A DNA stretch of 64,000 nucleotides, taken from positions 70,965 through 134,964 of the forward strand of contig QLIY01000044.1 in the NCBI GenBank assembly GCA_003260075.1, read 5' to 3'. This DNA is from Phallusia mammillata. Its lineage: Eukaryota > Chordata > Ascidiacea > Phlebobranchia > Ascidiidae. The stretch's first letter is position 1, and each line of letters begins with the position of its first letter. Of the stretch, positions 12,698 through 24,600 are shown one piece after another. Under the pieces are notes generated by a model. It was not told the DNA's origin. It worked only from the letters and a program-made list of their open reading frames with translations, and made no database searches. The translations under genes were made by a program, and so were the position numbers.

Positions 12698-14076
12698 TTG
12701 GAAATTTATTTAAACCACATAATATAGGCAAGTTTCTGTCACCTTGGTCTGCGCTCAGCTGGCCAAACACGTACAATGATCAGTTGTACAAGTTTGCCTT
12801 TTTGTTGCGTCACAAGACATGGTATTCTGGAGGTTTGTAAGTGGTGTAGTGTTTCAAGTTAAAGAACTATGGTACATCGAAAAAGGGTGTCACTATAACG
12901 ATTGGAAGTAATATCGCATATTACATCATGATACGAAACAGTTCTATTTTCATCCATGTTTGGTTTTATTGAGCTTTTGTTTCTGTTGGGGGAACCACTC
13001 CAAGCTTTTGTTTTGTGGTGTTTTTTAGCATACTTCTTCACAACAGTGGAGCAACTTTCTTTTCCAAAAAATAGGCTTTTACACGGGGTTGCCATACGGT
13101 ACTTTTCTGAGATTTGTCCTACATTTGAAAGGCGATATCTAATAAAAAGTTATTGTCCGTATTCATAAGAAATGCCCTGGTTTTTGACTTGGTCATTTTT
13201 TTCTTATTTCAACAATTAAAAAAATTATTACAAAACTGAAATCACTGTCAAATCCCTGCTACAAGTAAAAGTAAACCAAGACCTGAGTTGTCGATCGTGA
13301 GATGCACGAAGTATTTTCCACGGACAAGGAGTTGCTGGAACAGATTGTTTCTGGCCAAAAATATGACATGTGTGTGTCGCTGTGATATGTCGCTGAGTTG
13401 GGTTTATGGTAAGAATGATTGCTGAGTCAGCACCACAAACGCCTATGCTCTGTTTCGCCACCAACCAAACCTGGCGTCAGCTGAGTTTCAGTGTTAGTAG
13501 TTCTACCGCTTTTACATTGGCTCCGAAAACGCCTGATGTGTTAAGATTATCTGGCAAAAAACGGTATTCAATCGTTCACAGTGGTGATTTTCTTGTTGTT
13601 TTGTCCTTGTCATGTACAACTTTATTTGTGCAATGTGTTGATATCAAAACGTTATGTTTTAAAAGTTATTTGGGTAACGAACGCGTAAACTCTAATACTT
13701 TGGTTTAATTTTACAATCATGGTGTGTAATAGCAACACAATGAAACAAAAGGAAGCTAAAGAGAACTTTTACAGATTCAAGTTACACAGACTATTGTGTG
13801 GTAACAATTATCTGTTGTGCTGGCCCAAGAAACTGAAACATAACGCGTTATTTCATTTTCGCAGGCATGTTGTATTGCTTCGTTCCTAAACTCCGAGCGG
13901 ACTGAAATAAGAAAGACTACCTCATGCCATGCAGAATATGTTTCAATCAAATACTGTCTTATTGTTTAAAGATATTTGCAAATGGTTATGCTGGAAAATA
14001 GTAAAGGACCCAAGTAGGTTGGGAAACACTATTTTTAGACCTTGAGTTTGAATTTGAACCTTTTTGTTGCCTTTTT

Positions 14077-14343
14077 TGAACTTCTTTAACCTATTGGTTT
14101 TCTGAACAAGTGTACGGTTTCTATTTCCTCGCAAATTGAATGTTAGGAGAAAAAATAATAATAAAACAAATCTCTCTCTCTCTCTCTCTGAATTTTGTTT
14201 ACATGGGGGGGGGGTGAACTTCTTTAACCTATTGGTTTTCTGAACAAGTGCACGGTTTCTATTTCCTCGCAAATTGAATGTTAGGAGAAAAAAAAAATAA
14301 TAAAACAAATCTCTCTCTCTCTCTCTCTGAATTTTGTTTACAT
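14077..14343. repeat. Duplicated (CT)n-containing block joined by ten G
   Basis: 14077-14204 and 14215-14343 are near-identical, each with a CT dinucleotide microsatellite. They are separated by G at 14205-14214. The copies differ by a few substitutions and small indels, as two alleles would. Confidence 0.85.
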
Positions 14344-15275
14344 CTACACACTTAAACAAACAGTAGGTTTTATTTTTGTACAGGAAACACAAGAACGATA
14401 GTTAGTGACAATAGAATGTGCATAAAAATACGTAAAATGCTTCAAAACAAAAACATACTATATCAAAACAAAATTATATATGCTTGATTGTGTTTCAATT
14501 ATCAACAAAAATGAATGCATACACCGACGCACGCACAGTTCAAATGTAAAACGACATTTCCTTTATAATGTCATAATTATACATGGCAATATGATAGAAC
14601 ATCATTATTACGTAATAAAGTGAAATATACATTTCTTAGCATTCAAAATAAAGGGTAGATTTCCAGAAGAAAATTATGAATATATGAGGGGGTGGAAAAT
14701 GCTTTTCTGAGCGCCACCAAATGCGATTAAATCTATAATGGTATGCTAGGACAGGATGGTACATATATGCATAACGTGATCAATGGAAAATTAAGCACAA
14801 CTACAATTGCTAAATCAAAAACGTAAAAAACAACAACTGGATGTGCGAAGATCAAAAAACGATTGCACATGATTGAAACAGGGTAAAAACTTTTCACAGC
14901 ATTTTTTAAGGGAACTAAAAGGTTACGTACCATTCAAAACAAAACATTTTAGCAATTATTGATTTAAATCTTACAAACATTGGCATACATGTAATTATTG
15001 CGAAAATAGTTACTTCGGCATGCAAATGTATAGTAATACTCGTTTTAGAGATACAAAAATCAAAACTGCAAAAACTTTACCATACTTGACATAAACGATT
15101 TGGTGATGGGTATGTCACTCCAATTTTTTTAACGGTGCCTTTAACTTTAACGTTATAAACTTTTGTGTAAATTTGTATAAAAAGCTACAATGTAAAAACA
15201 AGCATAAGTTTATGGTGTTACTTGTCTTTTAATTGGACGCTTAAAAACTTGGTTTATTATATATTTTTAATGAGG

Positions 15276-15451
15276 CAGTATACCTCGGTTAAACCGGATT
15301 GGGTTTATCTGGATCTTCTAATTTGGGCAAAACTCGAGGTACAAATGATTTGTAATGTGGTAAGACTTAATCGACATCTGTTAATCCGGATTTTCGCCTA
15401 ATCAGGACAATTTTTTAGGTGCAAACAGGTCCTGTTAACCGAGGTTAACTG
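15276..15451. mobile_element. pogo/Tigger-like MITE
   Basis: Left end CAGTATACCTCGGTTAA, right end the inverted form ...GAGGTTAACTG followed by TA. Same family as the unit at 252-421. Confidence 0.6.
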
Positions 15452-15655
15452 TATGTGCCCAAGGAACTATTTTACAGTGGCTTGGCAAAACTAGTGAAAT
15501 AACTGCTTTTGCAAGTGTTACAATTCTTCTCACATAACGAGCAAAGCGATTTTTAACAGAAATGAGTGTCCTCGACCTTGGCCACACCAGGTAGAACATG
15601 TACGCAATCATAAGACACAAATCGATACTAAATAAACCTGTCTTTTCATTGAATT

Positions 15656-18600
15656 TCACAAGTCATCCCAATGAGACGAGTAATTTGAACGCACGCCAGC
15701 TGTTGAAGGTCTATAGAAAAAATATTATAGTGTAACTATTGTTTACACATAATTGATAGGGGTCAATTTCATAAAGGAAAAGCTTGTTGTGATTCGTTCC
15801 ACGATTGCCATTTTATAGAGACGGCGTATTCGGTTTCATTTTGATTTCGAAACTTTCAGAAAGCGTTTTAGACTTCACATTATGTTTCCGTTATTTTATT
15901 TAATATAAACTACCCAACTAGCTAGTTGCTTGATATAACCTAATGATTAACATCCCTAAAACGTCTTGTTTACGCCATTGTCTATTATTTTCCATTCTGT
16001 ATGTCTTCTTAAATATAGATTTGTCATTCAAACTTTACGGCCAAAACAAGTTTATCAAAAAAGATTAGGTTTCAGGCCGGGCTTCGGGCGTGTACTTTCG
16101 GGTTTGGGCCTGATTCGGGCTCGAATTACGGGCCCGCTAAACAACTCTGGTATAGTGGATCAAATAAACGAGGATTTTTGCGCCTTTTGGCCAAACTTAC
16201 AATGGTCAATTAATATTATAGCCAAGCTTGCATAAGTGCTGGAGAATACGTTATGTTCCTCGGTATGGAACAGGCTACCAGATTTTTTAAGGCTTAAATA
16301 AGGACAACTAAAAATTGAATTTTCTCACCAACGAAACAAGCGTTTTTGAACAAATCTTTGCATTTATACAAGCCTTGACATATCACATGCCATATTTTTT
16401 TGCCAGAACAATCTGTTCCAGCAACTCCTTGTTCGTGGAAAATACTTAAGAGCATCTCACGACAGCTGGGGGGGGGGGTTTTTGCCAGAACAGTCTGATC
16501 TAGCAACTCCTTGTTCGTGGAAAATACTTAAGAGCATCTCACGACAGCTCAGGTCTTGGCTTACTTTTACTTTAAGCAGAGATTTGACTTGTAATCGTTG
16601 AAAATAAGATAAAATAGGGATTCAAGTCGAAAACAAGGACATTTCTTAGAAATAATCACAACGTTTTTTTTCTGCCCTTCACAACAAGGATAAATCTTAG
16701 AATAAGGACGGTATGGCAACCCTGGCTATAGGAGATACATTTTTGGGGGGATGCTAAAGGATAAATTGTTTCAGGATTTAATTTTTCACTTCGTTGTGCA
16801 ATGAGACATCGCCGAAATCGTGTGGGGGGGGGGTGCTATAAGAGATACATTTTTTGGGGGATGCTAAAGGATAAATTGTTTCAGAATTTAATTTTTCACT
16901 TCGTTGTGCAATGAGACATCGCCGAAATCGTGTAAAGTAATAATCAAGGTTTTAACTATCAACCTTACGTATGACAAGCGTGTTAACTCTGTACCAAGTT
17001 ATATTGGTGCAATGGCAAGACCACAAGCCACATAAATTTAAACTTAAACAAATACCTTGAACTGTGTGATGATTTAAGAACCTCAGATCGAGCAACATGG
17101 CCCCTCATTGCAGCTTGGATGACGTCAACGCTTGCATCATCGTCATTGCTGACGTAATCTTCGTTGTATGAAATGTCCTCTGTAAAAAGGGCAACTATCT
17201 TTCAGAAACCAAGTGATTAAGGACAGTGTGCATTTAAAATCAACTTTGTGTTTGTAGACACCGCATGATTTAAAGCAAACGAACTCTATTAAATGATTTT
17301 GAAACAAACAATAGCAGATTTGATTTCATGTAAAGCTGTATTGTTTGTAGGTTTGGGACCCCGGAAAATCCCGATCCCCAAATCACGAGATTTGAGGCTT
17401 TTTTTCTAAACCTTTTTTCTGTACTCCCGGGATCGGAGCCTATAGCTTGTCACACCTAATGGGATTGTGTCTTTGTTAAATTGAAGAAATCCTGGCATAA
17501 ACTAACATACCTAGGCATAGTTTTGATGTTTTAAATAAAACATAATTGTATATTGTACATGGCCGTGAAGATTGTTATATAACGCAGTTAAACCGAAGAG
17601 ATATTAAAAAAGATGCTAGTTGCATTGGGGTCTAGTCTCCCAACATTTTAATAAATCGCCCGTTCGTTCGTGCACCCACACGAAAATAAAATGCTATTTT
17701 TACTTAGGGATGAACAATTTAGACCCAAAACCTTAATTGTTTGCATGCAAACTGCCTGCAAACCAAAAAGTGTAATTTTCAAACTCGACCATTATTCCAT
17801 TTAGGGGGGGGGGGTGGGATGAACAATTTAGACCCAAAACCCTAATTGTTTGCATGCAAACCAAAAAGTGTAATTTTCAAACTCGACCATTATTCCATTT
17901 AGGCTATTTTTCAGCATAAACAAGCTGTGTATTCAACACTGCAGTGAGAATAGCTTTAAATTTCTGATAAAAAAATAAACGTATTTTGATGGAATACCTT
18001 CTATGTCGCTGGTGTCTGTAGCAGCAAGTGTTGAACGGCTGTTGGACTTGCTGATTCGGCCGTTTTGACGATTAGGACGACTTTCGTGTAACATCTCTTG
18101 TCTTGCAACATGTCCCCGAAACGATGATTGGATTATATTTATTGCTTCGTCGGTCGCTTCGTCGTTCTGTAAAATCATTTGTAGGCTGGAGTTAATCGAA
18201 TTTGGCAACGTAAAAGAAGACTTAACAGCTTCGTGAACCTAGTGATTTGTGTAGGTCGCGATTTAGCCTTTTATGCGTTATTTGTATTTTCAGGAATAGA
18301 TAAATTAAATGCGTTGCTTTAATTTAAATCAATGACCATAAATACATCAAATATGGCAAATATCTGTGTAGGGGGGGGGGAGCGACGCACAGTTTGAGAA
18401 CTACTGCTTTAAATCAATGACCATAAATACATCAAATATGGCAAATATCTGTGTAATCAAAGTAGATTGAAAAACAACAACAAGAACATAAAGCTTTATT
18501 TCATGTCACGTTTTTGTTGGTGAAATTTGCTTACATACGACTATAAACCCTGAGGGGGGAATATGCTGGTTGGAGACTATTTCTGTCCCACTTTCGACAT

Positions 18601-21600
18601 TACTATTTTTCAGATTCAAAGCAATAAAACCAAAAATCTTTGCACAGCTGTCTATTTTCGTATAAAACTTTAAAATTCATGCAGCCCATACACTCTTATG
18701 GGCCATAGTGCGATGCACCGGCTTCTCGTTAGTCCTGTTCACAGTATTCGATTATTTGCTTGCATCTCAATAACGTCACATTCGACTTTTATACGCAGAA
18801 GAAAGATTATTTTGCGTTACAACTAGGTACCTCATGTTTGTGTTTTCTCCATTGTCTTTGGATAGATTTGGCAGCAACTCGCTGGCGGATTTGCATTTGT
18901 TTTCTTTGAATCTCAGACGATTCTAGTTGTTTTCGTGCAGAATCCCTTCTCCTGCACATAAAAACACTGTGTATATTTTCTTCAAACAGCTAATTAGTTT
19001 AGCTGAGTTGCAGAGATTCTGACTTAGTGACATTCGTCCTGTGTTAATTTCCATAAGCTGTCATAAACAACGTACACACGAAATAATGTGATGTTCAACT
19101 GGTACATGTGTCCAAATTGCCAGACTGGGGGGGGGGGGTCATGCAGCCCATACGACTCTTATGGGCCATAGTGCGATGTACGGGCCTCATTAGCCCTGTT
19201 CACTGATATCCTAGTTACAAAACAGACCATAAACATTTTGCACATTATTCGATTATTTGGTTGCACCTTAGTGACGTCACAATCAACTTCCCTTTTTCGT
19301 AAGTACGCACAAAAAAGGGTATTTTGCTTTGCAACTACGTACCTCATGTTTGTGTTTTCTCCATTGTCTTTGGATAGATTTGGCAGCAACTCGCTGGCGG
19401 ATTTGCATTTGTTTTCTCTGAATCTCAGACGATTCTAGTTGTTTTCGTGCAGAATCTCTTCTCCTACATACAAAAACACTGTATAATATTTTCTTCAAAC
19501 AGCTATTTGGTTTAGCTGAATTGCAGAGATTCTGACTTAGTGACATTCGTCCTGTGTTAATTTCCATACACTGTCATAAACAACGTACACATGAAATAAT
19601 GTGATGTTCAACTGGTACATGTGTCCAAATTGCCAGACTGTAAAGAACCAAAAGAAGAAGTTTATAAAAATCCCACAAATTACACAAGACAAAGTAGTAT
19701 GGAGTAAAAATTGTATTTAAGCTTTGGATTAATCAGCTTTCAAGTGTTTGTGCCAACATTGTTCTAATCACTAATGCATAATTGGTTTAGGACTTATCCC
19801 CAGGGTCAGATTAAGACTTTTAGATGCCCTAAGCACCTGAGACTATCAAGCTCAAACAGTGGTAGCATGTGACATAAGACGGTGTGGTTGTTTGTTGCGT
19901 ATTGTTGCATTTTTACACTAATAGAAGAAAACGAAATTTCAAGTGAAAAAATGAATTAGGGGTACAGTTAAATGCTGAGACAACTCTACAAATTTGGTTG
20001 CAGCATAAAACGTTTCTGTGGTGGCTCCCTTTTTTTGCTGCCCAAGCACGTACCAATTGGGTAATCCAGTTTATCCCAGACTTGAATATGCTGTGTTCCC
20101 AAGTATAAGTGCATAATAATAGTATTTTGCACATCACATGTTCTCAGTAGCCATGTATGCAATCACCCTACATCAAATATTTGCAAAAATTCCTAGCAGG
20201 CTGTGTAATGGTATCATACAATGAACTACTGTTTACTGGCAATATAAGCATCAATCTTCAATAGCCAAAATAACTTTACAAACCTCCGTCTACTGTCGCT
20301 TGTACGAGTTTGTTGTGGTTGTTGTTGGGCATGTTGAAGAAGATCCATTTTATCTTCTTTCAGTTTTTCATTGCTATCTTGAAGACGTTCAATCTCCAAC
20401 CTTTCAAAAACAGATAAAATTCACATATAAATTCAGTAACACAAATAATACTTGTGCAAACTCTCTGCTTACGTTTGGTGATTTTTCTCGATCCTCAATT
20501 GGCTGATGTCTTCTTTGAGGTTTTGAATTACTTTTTTTAACCTGAGTTGATCCTCACGATTCTGCTCTCTATTTTCTGCACAAAAACACATCAACCTATT
20601 TATCAGTGTCTTATTTGATGAATAAACTAAGAATGGGCAAAAACTCCGAATGTTCTGTTTGGTCGAGCATGCTCAGGTGCATTGCGACGCCACAAAGATT
20701 TCCTATTCCACACTAGTTTTAGCATTACAAGGTCACTTACGTCACGGGGGGGGGGTAAAACTCCGAATGTTCTGTTTGGTCGAGCATGCTCAGGTGCATT
20801 GTGAGTGTGACGCCATAAACATTTCCTATTCCACACTAGTTTTAGCATTACAAGGTCACTTACGTCACCAGGAGTGTATGAAGCTATACAGGCCCCAGAA
20901 GTAACCTGTTTTTTTCTCCATCTAACGCAGTGTTTCTTAACGTTTTTAGTGCTGTACCCTTTGAGGGTTTCTGAAATTTTCTAGTACCCCCTGTCTACAA
21001 TGGTCGACAGAAGTAAACAAAATTATAACAAATTTTTATAACGTATGTGTTGAATGCATGCATTGAAACAGTCTTGTAAGTTCAACAATATTTACAGCAC
21101 ACCAACAATCAGTCAATTCAAATCAGTTAAAGACAAGTAACGAAGTAACTTGTTACGCTTTCTTTACAAATATACCTAAATAGCGTATAATTTCACCCTG
21201 CATGTCGTACCCCCTGCTTTGGTGCTTTGTGCCCCCAAGGGGTACACATACCCCTGGTTAAGCACCCCTGATCTAACGCATTACAGATAAAACAGTCATT
21301 TTTGTTTCTGAAAACCCTTTTGACACTAGTTTCGTATGTAAGTAGGGCATGAATATACAAATATAATGCTCCGTTCGGTTTGTGCTACTGCTCGGCTGAG
21401 CACCGATCATCAATATCGGTATGAGTACTCGGGTTTGGCTCAGCTCGGCCCATCCCTAGAATAAACCAGTAATACAGAACCCAAGTCTAAAGTGAGTTTC
21501 AATTTATTGTCAATGTAAAAAATATGGTGCTGGACATTTTTCTTCCCAAACTTCCTGATTAATCAGCTCATCTACACAGCCTATTGTACATAGACATAGT

Positions 21601-24600
21601 TTTACCTTGGACTCGTGAAGCTTCTTTCTTTTTAGATTTTTTGACAATTGCTACGAGTTCAGATCTGCTTAATGCACTGTACTCTGTGAAAACAAGCAAA
21701 ATATTTGCAATATTTTTTTACATTTAATGACAAGAAAAGGTTTTTTGTTGGCGACCATACTTATAGATAACCACAAACAAAATGTAGATAACCACAAATG
21801 AATAATGTTGGAATATTGTGAAATGCAATTGCGGGCTGTGGTAGAATTCAATTTTTTTGTCAGCCGGTTCTATCACAAAAGTCATATTTTTCAGCTAGTT
21901 CTGTTACAAAAAGTCTATTGACAGCTACCAGTAATGCTAACCGGTGCGCTGATCTAATAAAATTTCAGTAGACGGTTCTATAGAACCGGTGCGAGTCGGC
22001 TGAATCCCACCACTGATTGCGCGATGCCAAGGCAATAACATAAGAGTGTAGGCAACTGAACTTTATAATTTTAAATATAATTTAGTCTCTGTACGTAACA
22101 ATGCCTATTCTTAGTACTAACTATCAGTGTTTAGTTAAAGAACTCTTTGGTCTGTAAAAGAGATATAATGTAATAACTCCATCTGGTCAATGAAGAACAA
22201 AACATGTCTTTTTAATGCGGTCACAGGGTGAAGCAGTTAGAATGAGTCGCGGGCCGCTCAAAAGCTTTATGTGGGCCTGCCCACCCTTGTTATAGATAGT
22301 GGGTATTAACAGCAGAAATCAATGTGTGATAAACCATGTTAAATTGTACATTATCTATTTTATTTGCTGTAGTGTCAAACTTTGGTAAATGTTTGTAAAA
22401 GCCTAAGATAACAAACTGAGTTTCTTATATTGTTAAATTGAGTGTAATGTACAAGACTGAACAGGCATGCCATTTAAAACCCAAATGACATGTTTCTGTT
22501 GTACTTATATTTTCCAAACCCACCCCAAAATACCTATCACACATACTTATTTTTTCATCTTTTTCTTCATCATCATCACCACTATTTTCACTTCCGTCAA
22601 GGGCTCGATCTAAATCTTTCTTCAAACTTCTGTTGGGGGGGGGGACCCTGGCTAAGAACCCCTGATCTAACGCATTACAAATAAAACAGTCATTTTTGTT
22701 TCTGAAAACCCTTTTGACACTAGTTTCGACTGTAAATAGGGCATGAATATGCAAATATAATGCTCCGTTCAGTTTGTGCAATCAATATCGGTACGAGTAC
22801 TCGGGTTTGGTTCAGCTCGGCCCATCCTTAGAATAAACCAAGAATACAGGACCCAAGTCTAAAGTGAGTTTCAATTTATTGTCAATGTAAAAAATATGGT
22901 GCCAGACACACAGCCTATTGTAAATAGACATTAAGTGTAGTTTTACCTTGGACTTTTGAAGCTTCTTTCTTTTTCGATTTTTTGATGATTGCTACAAGTT
23001 CAGATCTGCTTAATGCACTGTACTCTGTGAAAACAAGCAAAATGTTGCCTTTTACCACTGATTTTCATCTTTACCAATCAGAAAAGTTACTTTGTTGGTG
23101 ACCACATTTTTTGAAAGGAGTAAACTACAAGCAAACCATGTTAGTAAATTGTAAAATGTCATCGGGGATATAAATTAAACAACTTAAACTAAAAAGGGTG
23201 AAACTCAATGTGGCAGGATATACATGGTAGGTATTAACAGCAGAAAGAAATGTGTTACAAACTGTGTTTAATTGTACATTGTCCATTTTGTTAGCTGTAG
23301 TGTGGATATTTCTTAGTATATTTAAGGTTTGTTATAACCTCAGATAACACACCTAGTTGCTTAAATTGTGTCAGTATTTTTCATATGGTAAACTATGGTT
23401 AATCCTGACCTGTTTGGACCAAAACTTTGTCAAGATTAGGTGAAGATCAGGATTAACTAATGTGGATTAGTTTGAATCTTACTACATTACAAATCATTTG
23501 CACATCAAAATTTTTGTCTGATTAAGGCAAAGATCAAGATGAAACTAATTCAGTTTAAGTGAGGTTTGCTGTACTTTCATATTACTTGTTGTGTACCATT
23601 TGGCTAAAACCCCAAATCCCTATCATACATACTTATTTTTTCATCCTTTTCGTCATCATCATCACCGCTATGTTCACTTCCGTCAAGGGCTCGATCTAAA
23701 TCTTTCTTCAAACTTCTGTTTTCATCTTGCAGTCGATTGTTTTCCCCAGTCAATTTCACCACTGATTGTCGGAGTGTTTTGACTTTTCGTGCACTGTCAG
23801 GTATTTCCTCTGCTTCAAGAGAATTGAAACTGAAACACCAATAAGACTAAAATAAAGATTTTTCCTTTACTGATGGACTAAGATTTTTTTTCTTTAGTAA
23901 AAACTATGTCTGAATTTCAGTCTGAATCTTTTACTAAACACAGATATTTCACCGAAAAATAGACATCTTCAGTATCTTATTCAAAAAGAATGCTGGGGGG
24001 GGGGGCTTTAGTAAAAACTTTGTCTGAATTTCAGTCTGAATCTTTTACTAAACACAGTTATTTCACCAAAAAATAGACAGCTTCAGTATCTTATTCAAAA
24101 AGAATGCTGTGACTACTTAGAATAAAATTTGTTACTGGAAAACAAGTCGCATTAAATATTCACTTCTTGAAAGTTTCAAACAACAAGAAATACACCGAGC
24201 AAAAAAAATTAGAGTCAGTATTTGTGTGTAAAACATGACTATGTTTCGAAGTGCTATTGTCATCATCAGGTCATCAGAATTAAAAGCAATAGAAGGCATG
24301 CAACTAGGTGCCACACAATGGTAAAAAAAGTGGGTGAGTAAAAGGTAAATGCAATTGTACTTCGTCTCGCCCCTTTTTACCGACAACCTGCTGATGACAA
24401 TAACATTCCGATTTTTTGCTCAGATTATTCAAAACCATGAATAGTGCACACAAGAAATACAAATATTGGTGGGGGGGGGGTTAGATTTAGTATTGGTGTG
24501 TAAAACATGACTATGTTTTCAACTTGTGCTATTGTCATCATCAGGTCATCAGAATTAAAAGCAATAGGTGCCGCACAACGGTAAAAAAGTGGGTGACACA

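Larger units (their letters stand above)
12698..15655. other. Intergenic region between NTase-TPR and IQCE
   Basis: No coding exon is supported. It holds a repeat at about 13170-13345 that recurs in inverted orientation near 16370-16650, a duplicated (CT)n block and a pogo-like MITE. The 3' UTR of IQCE lies at its right end (possible poly(A) signal complementary to 15253-15258). Confidence 0.5.
20628..21458. mobile_element. hAT-type MITE with 8-bp target duplication, carrying a nested MITE
   Basis: Ends TAAGAATGGGC and GGCCCATCCCTA, flanked by GAATAAAC on both sides (20620-20627, 21459-21466). Relatives are at 46925-47326, 33810-34237 and 39324-39694. Inside are a second MITE (20928-21270) and a G-run duplication. 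Confidence 0.82.
21253..23720. repeat. Large duplication (1.1-1.4 kb) of IQCE exon 8 and part of exon 7, joined by ten G
   Basis: 21253-22634 is homologous to 22645-23720, with G at 22635-22644. The left copy breaks inside exon 7 (after 88 nt). The right copy continues through the complete exon. The copies differ by substitutions and by insertions of up to a few hundred bases in the intron. Confidence 0.88.

Noticed and set aside
14205..14400. 149-codon minus-strand frame with RERERE repeats
   Set aside because: It translates the duplicated (CT)n microsatellite across a G run.
23591..23782. Plus-strand frames rich in histidine near 22490 and 23591
   Set aside because: They are the antisense of the acidic Asp/Glu stretch in IQCE exon 7 and its copy.
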